Of a DNA stretch of 32,260 bases, positions 1 through 6,424 are shown piece after piece (the first letter of the stretch is position 1; every line of letters begins with the position of its first letter). The translations under genes were made by a program, and so were the position numbers. Location: positions 1-32,260 of the forward strand of contig CASDZZ010000013.1 in the NCBI GenBank assembly GCA_949285875.1. The letters are read 5' to 3'. This stretch comes from an uncultured bacterium. GTDB taxonomy: Bacteria > Bacillota_I > Bacilli_A > RF39 > UBA660. The notes below the pieces were generated by a model. The model did not search any database. It worked only from the letters and a program-made list of their open reading frames with translations, and was not told where the DNA came from.

Positions 1-1
1 A

Positions 2-505
2 TGTTATCCACATTTTATGCCATATGATAAGTTAGAAGAAGCATTACTAGATACAATAAAAAATACTTGTAAAAAATATTTAGATAAGTTAGATATTAAA
101 TCATTAGCAAAATTAGTTAATGATAAAAATAGTAAAAAAGAAAGTAATATGGAAGAAATTAATTATTTAAATAAAAGGATTAAAGAATGTAATTCTAAAA
201 TTGATATGTTATACGATGATAAATTTAAAGGTAATATTTCAGAAGATACTTATAAAAGATTATCTAGAGAAACAGAAATATTATTAAATCAATCTAAAAC
301 AAGATTGGAAGAATTACAAAGTATAGATAAAAAGAAAATTGATTCTGCTAAAGAAATTAAAAAGTATGAAGAAAAAATTAAAGAATTAATTAATCTTGAT
401 AAACCAAGTAGAGAATTATTACAATCCATCATTGATAAAATAATTATAGATAAAGATAGAAATATTGAAATCTTTTATAAATTCAGTTTGTTAAATAATA
501 TTTGA
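2..505 (+). CDS. Large serine recombinase, C-terminal part (5' end outside window)
   Basis: This is the end of a large serine recombinase (resolvase/invertase family with recombinase and zinc-ribbon domains), which integrates and excises mobile elements by site-specific recombination. The frame is open from base 2. It begins with Cys-Tyr-Pro-His-Phe-Met-Pro-Tyr-Asp-Lys, which looks like the end of the zinc beta-ribbon. A long Lys/Glu-rich coiled coil follows, with the family-typical sequence around 'ISEDTYKRLSRE'. It ends with the short beta segment usual for these proteins ('IIIDKDRNIEIFYKF'). The ATG at 17 is therefore internal, and the catalytic serine domain lies to the left of the window. 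The stop is TGA, the only TGA stop seen in the window, consistent with foreign origin. Coding continues straight into an inverted-repeat-rich intergenic region. The family call is based on recognisable pattern, not a search. Confidence 0.85.
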   Translation, partial: CYPHFMPYDKLEEALLDTIKNTCKKYLDKLDIKSLAKLVNDKNSKKESNMEEINYLNKRIKECNSKIDMLYDDKFKGNISEDTYKRLSRETEILLNQSKTRLEELQSIDKKKIDSAKEIKKYEEKIKELINLDKPSRELLQSIIDKIIIDKDRNIEIFYKFSLLNNI

Positions 506-797
506 TTCATAGAAGTTAGTTCTATACTAACTTCATACATTTAAAGGCAAGATAATAAAAATGAGAAAGTTTAGTTGCTAATTAGCTTTGTGGTAGGTTA
601 GCACAAAGTTAGTGATATAAAAATTCAATTAGTTATTTTTAGTAAATTTCAAAAAGTTCCCACCGAGTTGGTGGGAAGTTTATAGCAAATATTAACTTGT
701 GACCATGTTGGGTACAAGTAATATTTTTTAAAATAATAACTTAGACCCAAGTTGGTATGAAAATATAATGTTGACCTTATATATATCTATTATAAAT

Positions 798-820
798 CTT
801 CTGCACACTGTGTGCAGAAG
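798..820. repeat. Perfect 23-bp inverted repeat
   Basis: The arms are CTTCTGCACAC and GTGTGCAGAAG around a single T. Such near-continuous symmetry fits a homodimeric protein binding site better than an RNA hairpin, because the loop would be one base. It lies about 100 bp upstream of the fic promoter. Confidence 0.6.
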
Positions 821-846
821 GTAAGATATTATTTTTAAATAAATAT

Positions 847-865
847 ATTATGCAATTTGCATAAT
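847..865. repeat. Perfect 19-bp inverted repeat
   Basis: The arms are ATTATGCAA and TTGCATAAT around one T. It lies about 55 bp upstream of the -35 box of the fic promoter, where an operator or activator site would be expected. The binding protein is unknown; the HTH-bearing Fic protein encoded downstream is one candidate. Confidence 0.5.
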
Positions 866-918
866 TCAATAGTATATTGAAAATTAGCAAGAAATATACC
901 GGTAACGGAATAAATATA

Positions 919-947
919 TTGACAAATACTACCGTTTGCGGTATAAT
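919..947 (+). promoter_or_regulatory. Consensus sigma-A promoter of the fic-HEPN operon, with operator-like repeat in the spacer
   Basis: TTGACA (919-924), a 17-base spacer and TATAAT (942-947) form a perfect consensus promoter. The spacer and first bases of the -10 box carry the inverted repeat TACCG-TTTG-CGGTA, so a bound repressor would cover the promoter. A related block, ACCGGTAACGG, lies just upstream at 898-908. Transcription would begin near 954, which excludes the longer reading frame starting at 877 and sets the translation start at 967. Confidence 0.85.
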
Positions 948-966
948 TACAGCAGAGGTGAAAAGT

Positions 967-1893
967 ATGGAATTCATGACTACAAAAGAAGCTGTTGAAA
1001 AATGGAATATTAGCGAAAGAAGAATTAGAAAATTATTACAAGATGGTAGAATTGAGGGTGCTGTTAAAGTAGGTAATAGTTGGAATATACCAATCGATGC
1101 TGATAAACCTGTTGATAAAAGAATAATTAAACCAGATGATAATAAATTTATTATTGATTTAGATGATAACTATTTTGATGAAGTAGATAGTTTAAAAAAA
1201 GAATTAGATAGTAAAAGACCAATCTCGAAAGAAACTTTAAAATCTTTAAAAGAATCTATTAACTTAGAGTGGACTTATAATAGTAATGGAATTGAAGGTA
1301 ATACTTTAACATTAAGAGAGACACAAGTTGTTTTAGAAGGTATTACGGTAGGTGGAAAGTCTATTAAAGAGCATTTAGAAGCAATTAATCATGAAAAAGC
1401 TATTTTATATTTAGATGATTTAGTAAAAGATAAAAATCCAATAACTGAATGGAATATAAAAAATATTCACCAGTTAATTTTAAAAGATATAGATAATGAG
1501 AATGCTGGAAGATATAGAAAAGAAAATGTAACTATAAAAGGAGCAACTCATATTCCACCTGATTATTTAAAACTTCCTGAATTAATGGAAAAATTAATAC
1601 TTAATTACAATACTTGGGACGAATATCATCCAATAATTAAAGCGGCATTATTGCATGGAGAATTGGTTAAAATACATCCATTTGTTGATGGTAATGGAAG
1701 GACATCAAGATTACTTATGAATTTAGATTTAATGAATAGTGGTTATAATCCTGTAATTATAAAGAAAGAATCAAGATTAAAATATTATGAAGCATTGGAT
1801 AAAGCACATACCACTGGTAATTATACAGATTTTGTTAAATTAGTTACTGAGTTGGAAGTGGAAATGATCAAAAAATGTTTGGGGTTGTTATAA
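967..1893 (+). CDS. HTH-Fic family protein (class II Fic, probable AMP transferase)
   Basis: Fic proteins transfer AMP (or another phosphorylated moiety) from a nucleotide to target proteins. In this 308-residue protein, residues 4-45 form a short helix-turn-helix/excisionase-like DNA-binding segment. The Fic motif HPFVDGNGRTSR starts at His237. The inhibitory motif SNGIEGN at Ser106-Asn112 lies N-terminal to the Fic core, which defines class II Fic proteins; these are held inactive by the Glu (here Glu110). I chose the ATG at 967 because the consensus promoter ends at 947 and AGAGGTG precedes this start. Six bases separate its stop from the HEPN-like gene, so they are cotranscribed. The HTH suggests that it also regulates its own promoter, which carries palindromes. 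A Fic protein next to an RxxxxH HEPN protein suggests a toxin and modifying-antitoxin pair; that role is inference. Confidence 0.88.
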   Translation: MEFMTTKEAVEKWNISERRIRKLLQDGRIEGAVKVGNSWNIPIDADKPVDKRIIKPDDNKFIIDLDDNYFDEVDSLKKELDSKRPISKETLKSLKESINLEWTYNSNGIEGNTLTLRETQVVLEGITVGGKSIKEHLEAINHEKAILYLDDLVKDKNPITEWNIKNIHQLILKDIDNENAGRYRKENVTIKGATHIPPDYLKLPELMEKLILNYNTWDEYHPIIKAALLHGELVKIHPFVDGNGRTSRLLMNLDLMNSGYNPVIIKKESRLKYYEALDKAHTTGNYTDFVKLVTELEVEMIKKCLGLL

Positions 1894-1899
1894 ATAAAT

Positions 1900-3381
1900 A
1901 TGGAAAAAAATATCAATAAAAATTCTTTGCTAGCAAATATGCAATTTGTTGAAAATGATAAAAATAATTTTAATGATAGGTTGAATTTATGTTTAAAACT
2001 AGTAAGTATATTGAAAGAAATATATTTAAATGATAAAAACGAATATTTATTTATCTATTATAGATTAAATAGAAATTTAGGATCTTTATATTTTACACAA
2101 AATAATTATGAATTAAGCGAATTCTATTTTGAAACTTCAATAAAACTTTTTGAGGATAATAAAAATTTTGATTTAGAATCTCCTACTAATATTTGCATTA
2201 CAAAAGAGATGTTATCTCAAGTAAAGATGATGTTATTTTTAATATCGGGAAAAGAAGAAAAATTAAATAACGCAGATGAATTATTGAAATTTATTGAAAA
2301 TAATTATGATGATACTTGGAGCGACATTTTTAAACAAAATCTAGTAACAAGGAGAAATATTTATAATAATATAATTAATAGCAATTTAAAGACTGTAGTT
2401 TCAATGATAATTCCATATCATATAATTCTTAGTGATAAAAAAATATATTTTAAATATAAAGATATTGAGTGTTCAATTTTTTGCGAAACTGTAAAACTTT
2501 CAGAAAATAGTTTTATAGTTGGAAATAATGTATACAATGAAAAAGATATATATGGATTATTTAATAAAACAAAAATTACGATTGAAATTGGAAAATATGT
2601 TAATTTGAAAAATTGGATAAAAGTAAATAAAGAAATAGAAAGTGTCTGTGAACCTTTGACTATTGCAATTAACATTTATAATTATTTTTTGAAAAAGTAT
2701 ATTAGAGCAACAAAAAGATATTGGTTGAATGATGTTAACGAAAAAATGATAATAAATTATGAAATGAGTGCATTTGCGGGAGATTATGAGATTCAAAATA
2801 TTCCTTTTACTGCATCACTAAGTTTATCATCAAGTGGAGATAAAAACATTTCTCTTTCTGATGAAGATATTGAATGTCTAAAATATGAATTAATTAGTAA
2901 CAAAGATGAGGATTGGTTAAATTATTTGTTTGAAGCAAAGAAATATTATTTAGTTAAAGATTATAGGAATGTAATGATATTAGTTAATATTGCACTTGAA
3001 AATTTTTCTTTTCATTTTACAAAAAAGTATCTAATGAAATATAAAGACGAGCAATATGTAGATAATTTTTTATCAGGAAAAGTTAATTATGAAAATTTTT
3101 ATTTAAAAGATTATATTAAAGAGGAAGATTTTATTTCTGCAAAGCAAAAAAAATTGATTGCTGATAACCCACCAAGTATTTATATGGTTTATAAAGAATG
3201 TAATAAATATGAACTATTACCAATTAGTAGAACAAGATTAAATAAGATGATTAATTCTATAAAGTCTGAAAGAAATAATATTGTTCATGGAAAAACTATA
3301 AAAAAAGATTTAAGGTTTGTTGCTGAAGAAGCAATAGAAAATTTTGAAAAATTATTACAGATATTAGATAAAATTAATTAA
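1900..3381 (+). CDS. TPR-like/HEPN domain protein, putative RNase partner of Fic
   Basis: I do not recognise the whole 493-residue protein, but its ends are informative. Residues of about 30-110 are helical and resemble tetratricopeptide repeats ('NYELSEFYFETSIKLF'). The C-terminal third is helical and contains Arg458-Asn-Asn-Ile-Val-His463 (RxxxxH), the signature of HEPN ribonucleases, after an upstream helix of the type 'VMILVNIALENF' that is usual in HEPN folds. The middle, about 150-330, is beta-rich and unassigned. It starts 6 bp after fic with no good Shine-Dalgarno sequence (GGGG is about 15 bases upstream), suggesting translational coupling. The stop codon lies inside the left copy of the 30-bp repeat. 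Likely role (inference): an abortive-infection or toxin RNase controlled by Fic-mediated AMPylation, comparable in logic to HEPN-MNT systems. It could instead be a non-catalytic HEPN protein. Confidence 0.6.
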   Translation: MEKNINKNSLLANMQFVENDKNNFNDRLNLCLKLVSILKEIYLNDKNEYLFIYYRLNRNLGSLYFTQNNYELSEFYFETSIKLFEDNKNFDLESPTNICITKEMLSQVKMMLFLISGKEEKLNNADELLKFIENNYDDTWSDIFKQNLVTRRNIYNNIINSNLKTVVSMIIPYHIILSDKKIYFKYKDIECSIFCETVKLSENSFIVGNNVYNEKDIYGLFNKTKITIEIGKYVNLKNWIKVNKEIESVCEPLTIAINIYNYFLKKYIRATKRYWLNDVNEKMIINYEMSAFAGDYEIQNIPFTASLSLSSSGDKNISLSDEDIECLKYELISNKDEDWLNYLFEAKKYYLVKDYRNVMILVNIALENFSFHFTKKYLMKYKDEQYVDNFLSGKVNYENFYLKDYIKEEDFISAKQKKLIADNPPSIYMVYKECNKYELLPISRTRLNKMINSIKSERNNIVHGKTIKKDLRFVAEEAIENFEKLLQILDKIN

Positions 3382-3404
3382 CTACACTTTGACCATCGCG
3401 AGGT
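3375..3404 (+). repeat. 30-bp direct repeat, left copy (attP-like junction)
   Basis: It is identical over 30 bases to 8373-8402. It starts TAATTAACTACAC and ends CATCGCGAGGT. This copy continues with CATAATAGAAAG, giving the near-palindrome TGACC-ATCGCGA-GGTCA, as expected for a recombinase attachment site with both phage-type arms. It contains the stop codon of the HEPN gene and lies 32 bp before the WYL gene. I read it as the junction between two tandemly integrated elements or cassettes. Confidence 0.8.
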
Positions 3405-3436
3405 CATAATAGAAAGTTATAAAAGGAGAAGTAAAT

Positions 3437-4030
3437 ATGGGGAAAATATCCAATGCAATTCAAATGTTAAATTATTTAAATACTGGTAATAAATATAGTG
3501 TAAAAGAATTATCTCAAAAATTAGGAATTACTGAGCGTATGGTTAGATATTATAAACAAGAATTAGAAGAAGCTGGTATTCCAATAGAAACTTTTATGGG
3601 ACCAAATGGTGGGTATTTTATTATAAATAAGCAAAATCAATATAATCAATTCAATAAGTATGATATTCAATTGTTAGAAAATATATATGAAATTTTGAAA
3701 GATAATGATTATATTTACATTGATAAATATAAAAAATTATTAGATAAAATCAAAACTATTAATGATATAAATGAAGAAAAAAGTAAGTATTTTTTTACTA
3801 ATAAAATAGAAGATAATTCAAAAGTATATTTTATTTTAAATGAAGCAATTGTTAATAATTCTAAAATAACCATTTTATATAAAAATCTAAATCAAGAATG
3901 GCAAGAGAGAAATATTCATCCAATACAAATTTTTAAATTTGATAATAGATTTTATGTTACAGCTTATTGTGAATTAAGAAATGATATTAGGCATTTTGAA
4001 TGTAATAGAATAAAAGTAAAAGAAAAATAA
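3437..4030 (+). CDS. Short HTH-WYL transcriptional regulator
   Basis: WYL proteins are ligand-sensing DNA-binding regulators, many of which repress phage-defence operons or respond to nucleic-acid ligands. Residues 1-60 form a DeoR/HTH_11 winged helix ('YSVKELSQKLGITERMVRYYKQEL', split here by the usual turn). Residues of about 115-195 are a WYL domain ending in the family's 'RHFECNRIK' strand. At 197 residues it lacks the C-terminal WCX extension of the usual family members of about 300 residues. A strong AAAGGAG precedes the ATG. It is the first gene inside the unit bounded by the 30-bp repeats and probably controls the two large enzymes downstream. The next gene has its own -10-like TATAAT at 4060-4065, a likely regulated promoter. 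Confidence 0.85.
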   Translation: MGKISNAIQMLNYLNTGNKYSVKELSQKLGITERMVRYYKQELEEAGIPIETFMGPNGGYFIINKQNQYNQFNKYDIQLLENIYEILKDNDYIYIDKYKKLLDKIKTINDINEEKSKYFFTNKIEDNSKVYFILNEAIVNNSKITILYKNLNQEWQERNIHPIQIFKFDNRFYVTAYCELRNDIRHFECNRIKVKEK

Positions 4031-4059
4031 TAAAGACACAATATTTCCTATATATATGT

Positions 4060-4065
4060 TATAAT
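4060..4065 (+). promoter_or_regulatory. Probable -10 box of the HAD-PRTase operon
   Basis: TATAAT lies 22 bp upstream of the ATG at 4088, with GAGGTGAT as ribosome binding site. The -35 region (ACACAA around 4036) is far from consensus, which fits a promoter that needs activation or is kept weak. The WYL regulator immediately upstream is the obvious candidate regulator. Confidence 0.45.
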
Positions 4066-4087
4066 ATGGAGTATACGAGGTGATATT

Positions 4088-6424
4088 ATGATTAATGAAA
4101 TATTATTAAAGAATTATCATGATGCTTTAGAACAAAAATATAACGCGATATGTTTTGATATAGATGGTACTTTAACTGAAGAAAAATCTACTAAATTAGA
4201 TAATCGAATTTTACCTTTGTTGGCTAACTTACTAAATAGACATATACCTGTTGTTTTTATTACAGGAAGAGGAAGAACTGGATTATATCGTTTAAAAGAA
4301 GAAATAATAAATAGTTTAAGAAAAGATTATGAAATTAGTAATTCTGATTTGTTAAAATTGTATGCACTTACGAATGATGGAGCTAGATTTTTTTTTACTA
4401 GTGTTGATAGTAAAGATATTTTTAATTGTAGTGAATATATAGCTTCCGACATAGATTTGAAAAAATTAAAAGAGTTAGATAAAAAAATATTAAAAAAATT
4501 TGAAGAAACAAACTTATTAAAATATTGTAAAGTTACTTATTCTAAGGATGAAAAATTAGATGTTATAATTAATATAAGAGTTACTACATTTACTAATGAT
4601 GAAGTTATAAATAAAAGAATATTAGGAATCATTGAGGAATTAATTGCCAATTTTGAATTTGAAAATATTAATATGACAATGGGTATATATAATGGGAATA
4701 AAGTTTTTCAAATAGGAACTACTATTAAGAGTCATGCCATACGTATAGCTGAGAGAATTATTGGCATACCGCAAGATTCAATGTTAAGGATTGGTGATTG
4801 TGGAGACAAGTTGGGTAATGATTATAGTATGTTAAATTGTTCTCAAGGATTTAGTGTTGATAGAACAAGTGGTGAAATTGATAAATGTTTTCCTATTATA
4901 GATGATAATAATAAAATATTAAAGGGTGTAGATGCAACTATATTTTTGTTAAGCAAAGCTAAATTATTACCAACAATTTGTTTAGAACACGCTACGGAAA
5001 CAAATTATACTAAAGCATATGCTAAGGTAGAAAGACAAATGAATTATGGTAAAAACAAAAGAATAATGGTTTTTAATGAATTTATAAATACCAAATTTCA
5101 GTTAGTAGATGGAATATATGGGTTATATGATAAATCAAGTGGCAGTATAAAGATTCCTATGTATGATTGGATTGGTATTGATGATGATAATCCTTTAAAA
5201 CAATTTTGGAGTAAACAATTTTTTTTAAAAATGAAATATGCAATGTGTGATAATGAGAATATTTTGTTAAGAGGTTCACAAGTATATTATTATTTTCTAT
5301 CTAATCGTTATCACGATGAAATAACTAGAAATGATATAACTTCAAAAGACATGGTGGATATATGGTTAAATAATAATAAAACATTTTTTATGGATGCTAT
5401 AGAAGCTATAAGTAAAACAAGCGATTTAAATAGCTTAAATAATTCAAAAATGATTTTAGGAATAATTGACAATATACGAAATGAACTACTAGTTTTATTA
5501 AATCAACAAGTAATTAGAAGTAGTAAAAATCAAACATTATATATTAATTTAGAAAAAATTGATAAAAACACATTGATGTACAAAATATATAAAACATTAT
5601 TAGATGTAATTAAATTGATGCAATATATTTCTTTTGATGATAGTTACTCAATTGATAGCAATGAATTGTATTGTGTATTAAATAATGCAATCATGGTTAC
5701 AAATGAATTTCAATCAATGTTTTCACAAGAAAATACAAAAGACAATTATTCAAAAGAATTTAGAGCATACAGAGAAATTGATAATTTTGCTGAAAATTTT
5801 GTTACTTGTTATTTAACATATAAAAATGATAATTATATATCTAATAAAGGAATATGCGGTTTATCGTATGGTGGAATTGAACTTCCAATTATAATAAAGT
5901 CTATAAATAATGCTATAAGCGATGTATCAATTTTAAAATTTAATAAAAATGCAAGTGGGTATTCCAAAAAACAATCAATTGATTTAAGATTTTTTGATAT
6001 ATCAAAATCAGGTGGAATTATGCAAGTTGGTATAGATAAAAATAAGAAGTATATTTTAGTTGATGATAATTTACTAACTGGAAAAACGATGCAACTTGCA
6101 TTGACTACTTTGTATGACATGGGAATAGAAGTTGACAAAATAGTAGTTGTTAGATATCCAGGTGTTAATAGAATTAGTCAAATGTTTATGAATAATCATG
6201 GAGCTATAGACTATAGACTTTTTTTCAATTTTATTCAAGGTTTATATTTTCCTAGTCCATATAGTTGGAGAGACCCTAATAGTTTAAATCCTTATGAAGA
6301 TTCTTTGGGTATTTTTGATTTAAATCGTAGGAAAATAATAGAATGTTTAGCAAAAAATGGTGATTATTATGAAAAAAGTGAAGTAGTATATGTAAAAAGG
6401 ATGGTAAAACGTGAAGATAATTAG
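4088..6424 (+). CDS. HAD phosphatase-phosphoribosyltransferase fusion protein
   Basis: This 778-residue protein has two enzyme modules. The N-terminal HAD module is of the Cof type. It has motif I DIDGT with nucleophile Asp24 and Asp26, motif II 'FITGRG', and motif IV GDCGDKLGND with Asp237 and Asp240; it should remove a phosphate from a small metabolite. The C-terminal module carries the PRPP-binding signature ILVDDNLLTGKT (Asp659, Asp660, Thr664-Gly-Lys-Thr667) of type I phosphoribosyltransferases, followed by about 100 residues of unknown type. The helical middle (about 300-560) is unassigned. Its 3' end overlaps the PfkB-SIS gene by 14 bp, so the two are translated together. All key residues are present, so both activities are plausible. 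The substrate is unknown; nucleobase, nucleotide or NAD-type chemistry is inference. I do not recognise this fusion as a named system. Confidence 0.8.
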   Translation: MINEILLKNYHDALEQKYNAICFDIDGTLTEEKSTKLDNRILPLLANLLNRHIPVVFITGRGRTGLYRLKEEIINSLRKDYEISNSDLLKLYALTNDGARFFFTSVDSKDIFNCSEYIASDIDLKKLKELDKKILKKFEETNLLKYCKVTYSKDEKLDVIINIRVTTFTNDEVINKRILGIIEELIANFEFENINMTMGIYNGNKVFQIGTTIKSHAIRIAERIIGIPQDSMLRIGDCGDKLGNDYSMLNCSQGFSVDRTSGEIDKCFPIIDDNNKILKGVDATIFLLSKAKLLPTICLEHATETNYTKAYAKVERQMNYGKNKRIMVFNEFINTKFQLVDGIYGLYDKSSGSIKIPMYDWIGIDDDNPLKQFWSKQFFLKMKYAMCDNENILLRGSQVYYYFLSNRYHDEITRNDITSKDMVDIWLNNNKTFFMDAIEAISKTSDLNSLNNSKMILGIIDNIRNELLVLLNQQVIRSSKNQTLYINLEKIDKNTLMYKIYKTLLDVIKLMQYISFDDSYSIDSNELYCVLNNAIMVTNEFQSMFSQENTKDNYSKEFRAYREIDNFAENFVTCYLTYKNDNYISNKGICGLSYGGIELPIIIKSINNAISDVSILKFNKNASGYSKKQSIDLRFFDISKSGGIMQVGIDKNKKYILVDDNLLTGKTMQLALTTLYDMGIEVDKIVVVRYPGVNRISQMFMNNHGAIDYRLFFNFIQGLYFPSPYSWRDPNSLNPYEDSLGIFDLNRRKIIECLAKNGDYYEKSEVVYVKRMVKREDN

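Larger units (their letters stand above)
506..966. other. Non-coding region dense in inverted repeats between recombinase and Fic gene
   Basis: I see no gene in these 460 bases. They contain a run of inverted repeats: 512-534 (9-bp arms, GAAGTTAGT / ACTAACTTC), 586-608 (CTTTGTG / CACAAAG), 657-677 (TTCCCACC / GGTGGGAA), 695-719 (ACTTGT / ACAAGT), 798-820 (CTTCTGCACAC / GTGTGCAGAAG, one central base) and 847-865 (ATTATGCAA / TTGCATAAT, one central base). Around 660, 701 and 744 there are three related blocks, each with ACC followed two or three bases later by GTTGG. They sit about 40 bp apart, and the second and third also share AACTT on the left. None of the hairpins is followed by a T-run, so they are not obvious terminators. 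They may be recombinase or regulator binding sites or old attachment sites; that is inference. Confidence 0.7.

Noticed and set aside
877-966. Longer N-terminus for the Fic protein starting with TTG at 877
   Set aside because: A consensus promoter (919-947) lies inside it, and a good ribosome binding site precedes the ATG at 967.
506-966. CRISPR-like array in the repeat-rich gap
   Set aside because: The repeats are inverted and differ in sequence, the three similar blocks are short and divergent, and no spacers of regular length or cas genes are present.
3388-3423. Promoter for the WYL gene using TTGACC in the repeat and TATAAA at 3418
   Set aside because: The spacing is 23 bases, too long for a sigma-A promoter, and no better -10/-35 pair was found.
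5833-6138. Minus-strand reading frame inside the HAD-PRTase gene
   Set aside because: It overlaps the PRPP-binding motif region of a real gene and shows no domain of its own.
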